Assembly: GCA_030151825.1 (NCBI GenBank)
Contig: JASLCP010000046.1
Span: 1 to 27,947 of the forward strand
DNA: 27,947 nucleotides
From: Candidatus Saccharimonadales bacterium
GTDB lineage: Bacteria > Patescibacteriota > Saccharimonadia > Saccharimonadales > Saccharimonadaceae
Direction: 5' to 3'
Position numbers and translations under genes: made by a program. Below the pieces are notes generated by a model. It searched no databases, was not told where the DNA came from, and saw only the letters and a program-made list of their open reading frames with translations. This document shows, one piece after another, positions 1 to 8,568 of the stretch (the first letter of the stretch is position 1; every line of letters begins with the position of its first letter).

Positions 1-1
1 T

Positions 2-322
2 AAAGCCCTGATTGCACTGTACGCGAAACGTCACAAGGACGAGCAACAGAAACTGCTCCTCGTACCCGGTGACGGTCCCCATCCTCGGGACAGCGAACCT
101 GACACGATTTCGGGTATCTGGCTGATTAAGCCAACCTCTAACGGACAGAATCGTGAAGTTGGTGTACTCTGCGGTCAGCACCATTGCTCCGGCAACGCGT
201 TCGAACTGTACAAGACGACCCGCGTCATCGATGGCTACGACATCGACACACTGTACGAGCGCATCGGATGGGACGAACTGTTCGCCAGGCTGCCCGAGAT
301 TGAACGAGCGCTCAACTCCTAG
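2..322 (+). CDS. unknown protein, C-terminal 106 residues (5' end outside window)
   Basis: The reading frame enters from the left edge and stops at TAG 320-322. The visible 106 residues are hydrophilic, with a central C-x-x-H-H-C cluster (CGQHHC) and a C-terminal helix ending in ERALNS. I do not recognise the family. The Cys/His cluster could bind a metal, but that is only a guess. Codon use favours C- and G-ending codons (GAC, CTG, CAG, CAC) and differs from the next genes; it resembles the unknown gene at 25054-25599. A strong terminator follows directly, so this is the last gene of a plus-strand unit. The frame is certain, the function is not. Confidence 0.6.
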   Translation, partial: KALIALYAKRHKDEQQKLLLVPGDGPHPRDSEPDTISGIWLIKPTSNGQNREVGVLCGQHHCSGNAFELYKTTRVIDGYDIDTLYERIGWDELFARLPEIERALNS

Positions 323-329
323 CTCCATC

Positions 330-363
330 CCCACCATACAGCCAGTATGGTGGGTTTTCTTTT
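330..363 (+). terminator. Rho-independent terminator of the first gene
   Basis: A perfect 10-bp stem (CCCACCATAC at 330-339, GTATGGTGGG at 345-354) with a 5-base loop is followed by TTTTCTTTTCT. It begins 8 bases after the stop of the upstream plus-strand gene and ends against the stop of the convergent HAD gene. The T-rich tail is only on the plus side, so it works mainly for the first gene. Confidence 0.9.
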
Positions 364-1059
364 CTATAACTGCGAGAGCACATCTAGGAGCGATGAGGCA
401 TGCGTCACATTTCGCGGGACATTACCTAGTTGTGCCGGTAGCGCACTGGCGTAGTCAAGTACCTGAAACCCTCGTGACGGATTATCCGGAAAGCCCTCAA
501 AGCTTGCGGCCTTATCATCAATAAGCACAATGCGACTCACCACTCCACCGCCAAATTCATTCGGCAACATAAACATTCCATCAGCTTGTTGCCAACCTGC
601 AATCAGCACGCCTTTGTGTTTGTTTGTCGTGACAATGCGATGCACACGGTTAAAGCCACTGGCACTCAGCTTGAGATGTTGCCACAATGGATTACCGTAC
701 GTCAGCACACCATGTCGTCTGCGATTAACATTCAAATAATCCAGTAGTTCGGCCGCACCAGGCAGTAACATATTCAGTGAGCGCGATTCGTGGATAAACT
801 GCTGCTGCAACTTGTCCCACTCATTCGCCCGATCCTCGGCAACCAGTGCGTCGCGTACGTAGGTTGCCGTATCAAACGAGTCACCCTTGGCTTTAATATC
901 AGCATCGATTTTTTCAATCTGCCCTAGCGGTAAATCAATATACTGATTCGTGACCGCAATAAACACCTGTAGTAACTTGTCACTATCGGCAAGTGTTCTA
1001 TCAAAATCGACAATATAAAACGTATCAGAAGGTGCGCTTGCTGCCGGATGAGTATTCAT
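364..1059 (-). CDS. HAD-superfamily phosphatase-like hydrolase
   Basis: A 231-residue HAD-like protein. Motif I is VDFDRTLADSD with D18 and D20 as the expected nucleophile and acid/base. Motif II is probably the Thr in VLTYGN near residue 120, and motif IV is LIDDKAASF near residue 175. The helical region between motifs I and II fits a C1 cap. Substrate is unknown. The start overlaps the end of yvcK by 35 bp, so it can be translated with yvcK. It also has its own promoter: TGCTATAAT ends 8 bases before this ATG and there is no Shine-Dalgarno site, suggesting a near-leaderless transcript as well. The fold call is firm; the reaction is not known. Confidence 0.8.
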   Translation of the reverse strand: MNTHPAASAPSDTFYIVDFDRTLADSDKLLQVFIAVTNQYIDLPLGQIEKIDADIKAKGDSFDTATYVRDALVAEDRANEWDKLQQQFIHESRSLNMLLPGAAELLDYLNVNRRRHGVLTYGNPLWQHLKLSASGFNRVHRIVTTNKHKGVLIAGWQQADGMFMLPNEFGGGVVSRIVLIDDKAASFEGFPDNPSRGFQVLDYASALPAQLGNVPRNVTHASSLLDVLSQL

Positions 1060-2065
1060 ATAGTTTGATTATAGCATCCGCCACGGCACCGGCATCGTGG
1101 CGAATCAGCGAACGCGTTACTGGTAGTATGTCACCCTTGTGACTCGCCTGTATGTCACCGCTGAGGAAATGGCCTCCATATGCCTGGTAATGTGCATCTT
1201 CAAGTACTTGCTCATTGTATTCTAGTACAAATGAGCCCTCGTTTTCTTCATAACGGCGCGCTAGTTCAGCCGATGGCTTTTGACGATTATACAGCACGTA
1301 GTCGAGCACTGGCTCGCCAATTAATCGTTCGATTTCATCGGCATGGTCACTGACCGTAAAGCCTTCTGTTTGGCCGCGTTTGGTAACCAGGTTTGCGACA
1401 TAGACGACGGGTGCTTTGGTACGTTTTAATGCTTCGCTAATGCCATCAATGATCAGTAGCGCACCCAGCGAGGTATACAAATCACCTGGCGCAATTACCA
1501 CCATATCAGCCTGTTCAATTGCCTTGAGCGCCATCGGGTTGGCGTGTGCCTGCGGCTCAAGCGTTAACGCTGCCTGACGCGGATCGTGCTTGAACGAATC
1601 AGCGTCAATGACTCGCTCACCGCGCAAGGTAACACTCGCCTCGGCCCACTCCATTTTCAAACGGACATTATCAAGTGTTGCCGGAATGACCGTTCCGTTA
1701 ATCCGCAAAATTTCTGCCGCCGTATCAACCGCTTCGCTAAAATTACCCGTAGCCTTTTCGAGCGCTGTCAAAAAGATATTACCAAACGAGTGTCCGCCAA
1801 ACGTACCTTCTTCGAACCGATAGTTAAATACGTCACGAATTTTTGGCGAATCGCTAAGCGCTACCAAACACTGCCGCACATCACCCGGCGGCAAAACCCC
1901 AAGTTCATCGCGCAGCACACCGGTACTACCGCCATCGTCCGCCATACTGACAATGGCCGCGAGCTGTGACGTATGGTTTTTGAGCGCTGATAGCAACGTA
2001 AAACTACCTGTCCCACCGCCAATCACGGCAATTTTTACTTCAGTTCTGGCAAATGGTTCGTTCAT
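1025..2065 (-). CDS. yvcK: YvcK/GlmR family protein (gluconeogenesis factor, CofD-like fold)
   Basis: A 346-residue protein of the CofD/YvcK family. The N-terminal glycine-rich loop IGGGTGSFTLL (about residues 15-25) is followed by the family signature MADDGGSTGVLRDELG and the stretch LPPGDVRQCLVALS, and later by GDLYTSLGALL. In Firmicutes YvcK/GlmR binds UDP-GlcNAc, stimulates GlmS and is needed for growth on gluconeogenic carbon and for normal cell-wall synthesis; the same role is inferred here. The ATG at 2065 has an AAGGAG (2079-2084) 13 bases upstream. It starts 3 bases after the stop of the GH1 gene and overlaps the HAD gene at its end, forming a three-gene operon. Stop is TGA. Confidence 0.92.
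   Translation of the reverse strand: MNEPFARTEVKIAVIGGGTGSFTLLSALKNHTSQLAAIVSMADDGGSTGVLRDELGVLPPGDVRQCLVALSDSPKIRDVFNYRFEEGTFGGHSFGNIFLTALEKATGNFSEAVDTAAEILRINGTVIPATLDNVRLKMEWAEASVTLRGERVIDADSFKHDPRQAALTLEPQAHANPMALKAIEQADMVVIAPGDLYTSLGALLIIDGISEALKRTKAPVVYVANLVTKRGQTEGFTVSDHADEIERLIGEPVLDYVLYNRQKPSAELARRYEENEGSFVLEYNEQVLEDAHYQAYGGHFLSGDIQASHKGDILPVTRSLIRHDAGAVADAIIKLYEYSSGSKRTF
1068..1076 (-). promoter_or_regulatory. extended -10 (TGCTATAAT) for the HAD gene
   Basis: On the minus strand TGCTATAAT ends 8 bases before the ATG at 1059, placing the start of transcription about 2 bases before the start codon. It lies inside the 3' end of yvcK. Confidence 0.6.
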
Positions 2066-2067
2066 AG

Positions 2068-3333
2068 CTATGTATCACTCCTTATTTTTTTGAGCACTTT
2101 AGCATACCAAATTGCACTGGGTCGAGGCGTTCGTTGTTGCGTCTTGTAATCAACAGCAACGAGCCCAAATCGCGGCCACTTTCCCTTATCCCATTCAACA
2201 TTATCTAATAAACTCCAGTGCAAATAGCCTTCAACGGGAATATTTCGCTGTAACGCCTTTTGAATTCCGGCAAGTGTTGCTGCTAGCCACCACTTTCGAT
2301 GTTCATCATTCTCATCGGCGACGCCATTTTCGGTAATTATCAATGGTAACTGATATTTTTCGTATAACCGCTCTAGCACCAATTCGATATCTGACGGCGC
2401 CAAATCCCACCCCAAATCACTCACCTTTTTTTCGGGATTATGCACACGATAGCCGTAGACGCGGTTGCTAAAATAAAAATTCACGCCCAAAAAGTCACAC
2501 TGCTTTACTACTTTTCTGAGGAAATAATCGTCCTGCAAGTACTGCATTATATCGGCGCTTTTGTTGCTCAAAAATGCTGTGTCACCCGCATAAAAATAGT
2601 TCGAATTCTTGGCAATCGACACACGATAGCGACGACTCATCGCATGAATCGCTTTTGCCACCTGGTTGTGTGCCCTCGCCAAGTTATTCATCACTTTCAT
2701 CCACTGACGCTTGCTATGAATATTGGGCGGCCAAGTCGCATTATAATAGCCCTCAGTCGCATAGACTTCAGGCTCGTTAATCGTAATCACCAGACGAACA
2801 TCGGCGCCAAGTTCACTAATGATCTTTTCGGCAAAACGCACAAAATACGTCACGTTAGCACGCTTTTCAAAGCCGCCCTTTTCGGCAAACCATACCGGCA
2901 AGGTAAAGTGAAACAACGTCACTACTGGTTCGATTTTTCGACGTTTTAATTCGGCCACATAGTGTTTGTAGTGATCGATCGCCGCCGCGTCCCACACTCC
3001 CTCTTCGGGTTCGATACGCGACCATTCCACACTAAAACGCAGCGCGTTCATATTCATTTTTTGGACAATCGAAAAATCACGTTCATATAAGTTGTAGTGA
3101 TCCGCGGCGTTTCCCGAAATATAATTATCAGGGTTCGTCGCCTGCTTTTTTATCTGTAGCCAATTTTCTAGGTCCCCATACTGATACTCAGCCTGCGCTG
3201 CTAGCGCCTTGGCATGCTCATGCTCCCACTGCGTCCATTGGTTATGGGTATTCCCTTCAACTTGGTGTGCCGAGATCGAAATGCCCCAGAGGAATTTTTT
3301 TGGAAAACGAAATGCATTTTTACTCACTGCCAT
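2068..3333 (-). CDS. glycoside hydrolase family 1 (beta-glucosidase-like)
   Basis: A 421-residue GH1 (beta/alpha)8-barrel enzyme. The acid/base Glu is in TINEP (about E187) and the nucleophile in ITENG (about E335). The N-terminal FLWGISISAHQVEGN and the C-terminal YLHWSLLDNVEW are also typical. It should hydrolyse beta-linked glucosides or related sugars in the cytoplasm, as no signal peptide is visible. An upstream in-frame ATG at 3354 exists, but a TATAAT box (3341-3346) lies between it and the ATG at 3333, so 3333 is chosen as the start of a leaderless mRNA. It heads the operon with yvcK and the HAD gene. It could supply glucose from host or environmental glycosides. Exact sugar specificity cannot be read. 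Confidence 0.9.
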   Translation of the reverse strand: MAVSKNAFRFPKKFLWGISISAHQVEGNTHNQWTQWEHEHAKALAAQAEYQYGDLENWLQIKKQATNPDNYISGNAADHYNLYERDFSIVQKMNMNALRFSVEWSRIEPEEGVWDAAAIDHYKHYVAELKRRKIEPVVTLFHFTLPVWFAEKGGFEKRANVTYFVRFAEKIISELGADVRLVITINEPEVYATEGYYNATWPPNIHSKRQWMKVMNNLARAHNQVAKAIHAMSRRYRVSIAKNSNYFYAGDTAFLSNKSADIMQYLQDDYFLRKVVKQCDFLGVNFYFSNRVYGYRVHNPEKKVSDLGWDLAPSDIELVLERLYEKYQLPLIITENGVADENDEHRKWWLAATLAGIQKALQRNIPVEGYLHWSLLDNVEWDKGKWPRFGLVAVDYKTQQRTPRPSAIWYAKVLKKIRSDT

Positions 3334-3340
3334 TCTTTGT

Positions 3341-3349
3341 ATTATACCA
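3341..3349 (-). promoter_or_regulatory. -10 box (TGGTATAAT) for the GH1 operon
   Basis: TATAAT preceded by TGG ends 7 bases before the ATG at 3333, so transcription would begin at the start codon. A weak TTCAGC at 3365-3370 is 18 bases upstream. This box decides the start of the GH1 gene. Confidence 0.65.
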
Positions 3350-3374
3350 CTCATGTACGTTCCCGCTGAAAGCT

Positions 3375-3383
3375 TGCTATACT
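3375..3383 (+). promoter_or_regulatory. extended -10 (TGCTATACT) for the LssY_C gene
   Basis: TTGCTATACT ends 10 bases before the ATG at 3394. No Shine-Dalgarno site lies between. It is divergent from the GH1 promoter; the two -10 boxes are 31 bases apart. Confidence 0.6.
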
Positions 3384-3393
3384 AATTAAGCAT

Positions 3394-4242
3394 ATGATTC
3401 GTTTATTACTGCGTACTTTTTGGCGTATATTGGTGCTTTTTCTGGGAATTGGCATTCTCGGAGCAATCGTATCAACACTGTGGCCCAGCTCTAACAGTCG
3501 CGTAGCCATCTTTTTTGCGCTGCTAGTTACCTATTGTTTGATGGCATATGTGGTGATTCCTAATTTAATGCGTTTGTTCCACGTCTTTTCGCGACCAGAC
3601 CACATTCCCTTATACGTCGCGACCGGAGACGGTTGGCCATCAGACCCAGTGAATATTGCTCTGGTCGTTCGTAATCAATACCATCTCGAACAAGCCATGG
3701 CACAGGCCGGCTGGCACAAGGCCGATCCACTCACCTTTCGAACAGGACTTCGTGAAGTGGTATCAATTATCATGAACCGTGAGTATCTGGAAGCACCCCT
3801 AAGTAATTTATATCTGTTCGACCGCCAGCACGATATTGGCTTTGAAATCCCTACGAATGGTGCCGGTAGTGCCCGTACCCGACATCATGTTAGGTTTTGG
3901 CGACTCGAAGAGCCAGAAATCGGATCACGAAATGCCAGTCACTTCGATTTTTGGCAAGAAAAACTCGCTCACGTATTCAGTAGCCGCCGCGAAGTCTGGG
4001 TGGGCGCCGCCACTGAAGAGATTCACGCAATCGATATACAGTGGCGTACTGGACGATTAACCCATGGCGGCAGTCACGAATCCGACAAAGAACGTGATTT
4101 TATTATCCAAACACTCAATGACAATCGCTTGATCACCAAAACATACACGTCTGAACCTGGCGAGCAACTGCGGTTTCGCGGCCAACAATTCCGGACATTT
4201 TATATTAGTGACGGCAGTATCAAAATCGCTCGATTGAAATAA
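3394..4242 (+). CDS. membrane protein with LssY C-terminal-like domain
   Basis: A 282-residue protein. Two hydrophobic segments lie at about residues 7-30 and 36-58. The rest is a soluble domain with features of the LssY_C family: GDGWPSDPVNIAL, a GW in a predicted helix (QAGWHKADP), and a central H-x-V-R-x-W-R (RHHVRFWRLEE). LssY was named from a Legionella secretion-system-associated locus; its biochemical function is not established. The gene is alone on the plus strand and ends 3 bases from the convergent helicase gene, with no terminator between them. The family call rests on remembered motifs. Confidence 0.7.
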   Translation: MIRLLLRTFWRILVLFLGIGILGAIVSTLWPSSNSRVAIFFALLVTYCLMAYVVIPNLMRLFHVFSRPDHIPLYVATGDGWPSDPVNIALVVRNQYHLEQAMAQAGWHKADPLTFRTGLREVVSIIMNREYLEAPLSNLYLFDRQHDIGFEIPTNGAGSARTRHHVRFWRLEEPEIGSRNASHFDFWQEKLAHVFSSRREVWVGAATEEIHAIDIQWRTGRLTHGGSHESDKERDFIIQTLNDNRLITKTYTSEPGEQLRFRGQQFRTFYISDGSIKIARLK

Positions 4243-4245
4243 CTG

Positions 4246-5766
4246 TTACTGTACGACATCTTCACCGAAGTGTTTTTGCAGGCGCATTTTGATGCTCCCC
4301 TCGTGACGACCAAGTTTGGCGCTCAGTTCGGTGATTGATGCGCCGTTTTGAAATTCTTGCTTTAGTATCACATCATCAGCGTGTTCCCACGGCATATAGG
4401 CCTTTGGGTGTGTCTCGCGCATCTTGGCGATTTTTTCCTGCCAACCGTCCCTGCTCTTCTTTTTTGGCGGTGGGCTTTTAGAGCGTTTTTTTGCCGCTTT
4501 CTGAAGATGCGCGAGACGCTTGGCATCGGCAGCGGTTTTGGCGCGAAGTCGTTCGTCAATCGCCTGAGCATCCTCGCTAACGGTCAGTGCCATACGGTTA
4601 ATGCCACTCAAAAAGAGATTGTCGAGATTTTTGACACGCGATAACGCCACATATCCCATGCCTTCGACGAAAGCCTTGCGCAGGTCAATCCGCGCAGCAT
4701 CCAGCGTCATACCCTGCGATTTATGTACGGTAATCGCCCACGCTAAACGCAACGGAATTTGCGTAATACTGGCGCGCTTTTTGTCGCCATCGCGCAGCTC
4801 CCAGCTATCCGGCATCATCGTGACCGTGCGGCCATTTTGAAACTCAATGATCGGATACTCCGTTGTTGGTTCAAAATCAAGCACGCGGCCAATGCTGCCA
4901 TTGGCATACTTGCGGTCGGTAGCGTTTTTGACCGCCATCACCAGCGCCCCTTTTTTCAGCCGCAAGACCGATGGCGCCAGTACTGATCGCTGCAAGTTCT
5001 CGACATAATTGGCCGCACCTGTGGTGGTTTGCGTATAAAATAATTCATCTCCGCCGAGCGCATCGAGACGCGATTCGTTCAGGCGATCGACATCAACATT
5101 GACCGTGTGTAGTTCGGTCAGCTGCGTGTTGTCAACTGGCTCAACCTCGGTGCGTGCCAGCAACTTTTCAGCATGATGACGACGAATGTCTCCGCCACGA
5201 AGTGCGTTTAAAATATCCAGCAGCGTTTCGTCGTCCTGACGATGTTGCTCTTCCAGATAACAAATCACCGGATCAAGCTCGCGCCACGCATTGCTATGCA
5301 CTACAAACCCGCCTTGTCGCGAATCGCCACGATTAATCGGTGGTAGTTGAAAGAAATCGCCCGACATGATCACCTGAATGCCGCCAAATGGCACATCAGG
5401 CTGTTTACGCACCAAGCGGCACGCTTCATCGACCATATCCAAGCGATAATCGTGCAGCATACTAATCTCATCGATAATCAGCACGTCAGTTTTTTCGATA
5501 ATCTCGCGACGCCCTTTGGTGATATGTTCGGCAAATTGATTTGGCAAACTATCCATCACGCCAATCCCCGCCCACGAATGGATGGTTGTACCACCCAAAT
5601 GTGTCGCCGCCAGGCCTGTCGTCGCCGTTACCGACACGTGTTTACCGTCGGCTTTCGCGAGCTTGATAAATTGATTCAGTACATAGGTCTTACCCGCTCC
5701 CGCTGGACCGGTCAAAAGAACGCTTTCACCCGAAAGCATGATTTCCAAAGCATATTCTTGGGTCAT
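4246..5766 (-). CDS. Pif1/RecD2-like superfamily 1B DNA helicase
   Basis: A 506-residue helicase. Walker A is GPAGAGKT (residues 20-27), Walker B is VLIIDEISML (D99-E100), and motifs IV-VI include LAWAITVHKSQGMTLD and GYVALSRVK. After the motor core comes a Lys-rich linker (KKRSKSPPPKKKSRD) and a C-terminal module beginning YMPWEHADD and ending in a helix-turn-helix-like GRHEGSIKMRLQKH, found in other bacterial Pif1-type proteins. It should unwind DNA 5'-3' using ATP. It is 39 bases downstream of the KwaB-like gene on the same strand, but has its own -10 box. Whether it acts in general replication and repair or together with the KwaB-like protein is open. Confidence 0.88.
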   Translation of the reverse strand: MTQEYALEIMLSGESVLLTGPAGAGKTYVLNQFIKLAKADGKHVSVTATTGLAATHLGGTTIHSWAGIGVMDSLPNQFAEHITKGRREIIEKTDVLIIDEISMLHDYRLDMVDEACRLVRKQPDVPFGGIQVIMSGDFFQLPPINRGDSRQGGFVVHSNAWRELDPVICYLEEQHRQDDETLLDILNALRGGDIRRHHAEKLLARTEVEPVDNTQLTELHTVNVDVDRLNESRLDALGGDELFYTQTTTGAANYVENLQRSVLAPSVLRLKKGALVMAVKNATDRKYANGSIGRVLDFEPTTEYPIIEFQNGRTVTMMPDSWELRDGDKKRASITQIPLRLAWAITVHKSQGMTLDAARIDLRKAFVEGMGYVALSRVKNLDNLFLSGINRMALTVSEDAQAIDERLRAKTAADAKRLAHLQKAAKKRSKSPPPKKKSRDGWQEKIAKMRETHPKAYMPWEHADDVILKQEFQNGASITELSAKLGRHEGSIKMRLQKHFGEDVVQ

Positions 5767-5774
5767 CTTTACCT

Positions 5775-5782
5775 ACTATAGC
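5775..5782 (-). promoter_or_regulatory. -10 box (GCTATAGT) for the Pif1-like helicase gene
   Basis: GCTATAGT ends 8 bases before the ATG at 5766, predicting a leader of about 2 bases. Confidence 0.5.
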
Positions 5783-5805
5783 TTAAAATTTACTGAAACA
5801 CTAGC

Positions 5806-6792
5806 CTACCCGCGCGGCGGTTCGCCTTCTGGCTCATCGAGTAGCTTTTTGCTCTTGATTTCATAGCGTTTACCGGTGATTTGGCTAGTGATGTAATCCT
5901 CGTTAATCAGGTTTACAAATGTGTCGAGATCGCGACCATCCATGATAATAATCGCGCCATTATCGTCCGTCATTAAATCCAATTGCATGTCGTCAGCATA
6001 TTCAATCGCCTGCTCTTGCGACACACCACCAACTTCCAGTTTTTGCAACTTGTTAAATACCGATTTTTTCTCGCGAACCATGCTTTGCATATCCAAACCA
6101 TCAGGAAAACTCAGTTTGAATGTTTTTTCGATTTCTTCGACTTTTTGATCAGCTAGCTGCAATTTTTTGTACTCATAGTTAAACAACTTTTCGAACTTTG
6201 ATTGATTAAAAACAAAAATATCTTTGTCAATAACCAATACCTGGTTGTCGTCCGGCATCTTCAGCCCGACATCGGCCTTGAACTGACCAAACTTGCCTTC
6301 GCGGAATTCCCACGCCGTCGCGCCTTTTAGGACATTGCTTTGTTGAATCGCCTTGATGCTATAAAAGACCTTTTTCGGGTCATCCTTGTGCGTAAATCGT
6401 GCCACCACCCCTTTAATACGCTTGAATTCGTGCTCTTCTTCGCTAAACTCCATGATATCGTGGCGTTCGTGCTCAATCAAATGCAGCAGTGTTTCGGCAC
6501 GACCGACTTTTTCGAGATCAGTGCGCAGTAACACATTCTCTTCACCCTCGCTCAGTTCGAAATCACGTACGCTTAGGCCTGTTCCAGCGCCCAAATTGAC
6601 ATAATTAATCAGATCAAATAAAAACAACGGCTTGATTTGCACATTCAACTCACTGGCAAAATTCGTACTATACGGCGTGTAATTTTTGTTAAACAAAAAG
6701 AACTCAACATCAAGATCATTCTTAATTCCGTCGGTGTTATTTGCCCACAAAAAAATATCTGTTGTTTCAGCTGGTGCTGCCTGTTCGTCCAT
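5806..6792 (-). CDS. DUF4868 protein, KwaB-like (Kiwa anti-phage family)
   Basis: A 328-residue soluble acidic protein. The C-terminal half (about residues 175-320) matches the DUF4868/KwaB pattern: VLVIDKDIFVFNQSKFEKLF, then a coiled helical stretch, then LINEDYITSQITGKRYE near the end. In the Kiwa defence system KwaB is the soluble DNA-associated partner of KwaA, a membrane protein. No KwaA-like multi-span gene is next to this one, so it is an orphan or works with different partners. Neighbours are an unknown protein upstream and a Pif1-like helicase downstream. A TACAAT at 6827-6832 could serve as -10, giving a leader of about 28 bases. The family call is fairly firm; a defence role is inferred. 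Confidence 0.75.
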   Translation of the reverse strand: MDEQAAPAETTDIFLWANNTDGIKNDLDVEFFLFNKNYTPYSTNFASELNVQIKPLFLFDLINYVNLGAGTGLSVRDFELSEGEENVLLRTDLEKVGRAETLLHLIEHERHDIMEFSEEEHEFKRIKGVVARFTHKDDPKKVFYSIKAIQQSNVLKGATAWEFREGKFGQFKADVGLKMPDDNQVLVIDKDIFVFNQSKFEKLFNYEYKKLQLADQKVEEIEKTFKLSFPDGLDMQSMVREKKSVFNKLQKLEVGGVSQEQAIEYADDMQLDLMTDDNGAIIIMDGRDLDTFVNLINEDYITSQITGKRYEIKSKKLLDEPEGEPPRG

Positions 6793-6874
6793 ATCCTAAC
6801 TTTCGTTTTTGGTGATTACTCACTTTATTGTACCGCAAAACGGACGTCGCAACCGCGTATTATTAACAATACTG

Positions 6875-7486
6875 CTACTCGGCTGGATACTGACGCTGCA
6901 AGTAATTATTCTGGTAATACTCGCCAACCTCTGTCAGTAGCTCATTGCAATCTGCCGAAGTCATTTGTGTCATTTCGTACTCAGCAGCCACAATTGCTGC
7001 TGCATGTTCAGGTACCGAAAAATGCTCAAGATCATAATACATATCACGCTCACCTTCGCGTCGTGAGGTGACGAACTTTGACACCTTATCAGCCAACGTC
7101 ACTTCGTTATGATCCCATTCAAAACGATACAAATCACGCACGCCATCCCACGAGCCGTCGGGACGACCAAACCAATTGGTGTCGAATAGTTTCAACGACC
7201 ATGCGCGCAGCGGCATACCCTCGAGTGTCTGTCGACCAATTCGCACTGCCATACGACGGCGAGCCTCTACCGGATATCCATCAAATGCAAATGTCCCAGC
7301 CTCATTCATATAATCTATCTCTTGAACGCTAAAATGCGTGCGTGGACGTGTCGACATCACGCGGTGAGTGTTTGTCGCCTGAGCCGAAACCATCGCATAC
7401 GACGCAAGCTTTAACAGCTGAGTAATCTCTGGTGGGTTATCACCAACATACATTTCATGACTATTTCGTGTGTTGCGCTCTGCCAT
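6875..7486 (-). CDS. unknown 203-residue soluble protein
   Basis: No signal peptide or membrane segment. The protein is rich in charged and aromatic residues, with a Trp/Gly-rich middle (WFGRPDGSWDGVRD) and a C-terminal helical segment (about residues 160-195). I do not recognise a family. The start is set by AAGGAG (7493-7498) 6 bases before the ATG, with TATACT at 7510-7515 as the likely -10. It precedes the KwaB-like gene by 82 bases on the same strand, so the two may be co-expressed. Well-formed start and length make it a real gene. Confidence 0.65.
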   Translation of the reverse strand: MAERNTRNSHEMYVGDNPPEITQLLKLASYAMVSAQATNTHRVMSTRPRTHFSVQEIDYMNEAGTFAFDGYPVEARRRMAVRIGRQTLEGMPLRAWSLKLFDTNWFGRPDGSWDGVRDLYRFEWDHNEVTLADKVSKFVTSRREGERDMYYDLEHFSVPEHAAAIVAAEYEMTQMTSADCNELLTEVGEYYQNNYLQRQYPAE

Positions 7487-7524
7487 CTCAAACTCCTTGT
7501 AGTTCCGACAGTATACACCCCTGT

Positions 7525-8505
7525 CTACTCCCAGTCAAATCCATGACCGAAGTGACCATATTCGGCTGTCCGCTCATAGATTGGACGTTTGAGTCGCAGT
7601 GTCTCGATAATCCCGCGTGGCGTCAGGTCATAGCCAGTCACCGTTTCTTGCACACCATCAATAATGACTGTTGCCTCAAGCGGCTGATCATGGCCAATGG
7701 CATAGGCCAATCGCACAAATACCTCCTTGGCTTGACGCTTATCAAGATAGTCAACGGCAATTTTACGCGCGATATACGCCGCACTACGGTCAACCTTACT
7801 CGGATCTTTGCCGCTAAACGCGCCACCACCAATCGGTATACGTGGACCATAGTTATCAACGGCCAGCTTGCGACCGGTCAGACCCGCGTCAGCGTCAAAA
7901 CCGCCGACTTGCCAGTCGCCCGCAGGGTTGATAAATAGCTGTACATCGCGAGCGACTCTAGTGGCTGTTTGCTCCTCAAGCCATACCTCAACAGCAGTCC
8001 GCAGCTCATCCTGTGGTGCATTTTGAAAACTCGCCACCACGCTAACAACGACAGACCCGTCCAAAGTTACCTGTGTCTTGCCGTCATACGGCCACTGCGC
8101 ATACAATTGCTGGTTAAGCCTTCGAGACAAAACGACCTCGAGCGGCAGTTTCTCGTCCGTCTCGCTGCACGCATAGCCAATCATGATCCCTTGATCGCCT
8201 GCGCCACCAATATCGACACCTTGGGCGATTTCGCGACTTTGTGGCGCCAAGCGATTCATCACCTCAACGTCACCAGCAATCCGTTTGACAATCGCCTCGA
8301 CATCTACCGTCACTGTCGATGTCACCTCCCCGGTCACAAATACCGTGCCATGCCCACCAGTAACATCAACCGCCACGCGAGCATCCGGATCACCCTCCAA
8401 ATGCGCATCAAGTATCGCATCACTGATTTGGTCGCAAAGTTTATCCGGATGTTTCGGGCTGACGCTTTCAGCGGTTCGATAGTTGGTTTGTTTAGTTGCA
8501 GACAT
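7525..8505 (-). CDS. metK: S-adenosylmethionine synthetase
   Basis: Makes S-adenosylmethionine from methionine and ATP in the cytoplasm. The 326-residue protein keeps the family motifs: HPDKLCDQISDAILD near residue 19, GGAGDQGIMIGYA near 100-112, GGGAFSGKDPSKVDRSAAY around 220-240, and the C-terminal YGHFGHGFDWE. It is about 55 residues shorter than E. coli MetK (about 384), with loops trimmed, as in other reduced genomes. The ATG at 8505 is chosen because it has AAAGGAG (8512-8518) in front; the longer frame to 8589 runs through the riboswitch expression platform and is not coding. Expression should be switched off by SAM through the upstream riboswitch. Confidence 0.96.
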   Translation of the reverse strand: MSATKQTNYRTAESVSPKHPDKLCDQISDAILDAHLEGDPDARVAVDVTGGHGTVFVTGEVTSTVTVDVEAIVKRIAGDVEVMNRLAPQSREIAQGVDIGGAGDQGIMIGYACSETDEKLPLEVVLSRRLNQQLYAQWPYDGKTQVTLDGSVVVSVVASFQNAPQDELRTAVEVWLEEQTATRVARDVQLFINPAGDWQVGGFDADAGLTGRKLAVDNYGPRIPIGGGAFSGKDPSKVDRSAAYIARKIAVDYLDKRQAKEVFVRLAYAIGHDQPLEATVIIDGVQETVTGYDLTPRGIIETLRLKRPIYERTAEYGHFGHGFDWE

Positions 8506-8510
8506 AAAAA

Positions 8511-8552
8511 GCTCCTTTCTATCTGCCCCGATACCGGACGTCACGAAAGGAG
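8511..8552 (-). promoter_or_regulatory. riboswitch expression platform: hairpin masking the metK ribosome binding site
   Basis: On the minus strand CTCCTTTC (8545-8552) is an exact 8-base complement of GAAAGGAG (8512-8519), which contains the metK Shine-Dalgarno site. The resulting hairpin, with a smaller inner stem (TCCG/CGGG), hides the site. It is followed by CTTTTT just before the ATG, so it could also act as an intrinsic terminator. GAAAG in the 3' side of the aptamer can pair with CTTTC of the masking strand, a plausible alternative fold when SAM is absent. Confidence 0.75.
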
Positions 8553-8568
8553 ATTTCCTGAGAAGAAA

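Noticed and set aside
3334..3354. GH1 start at ATG 3354
   Set aside because: The -10 box TATAAT at 3341-3346 lies inside this extension, so the transcript would not contain the earlier ATG.
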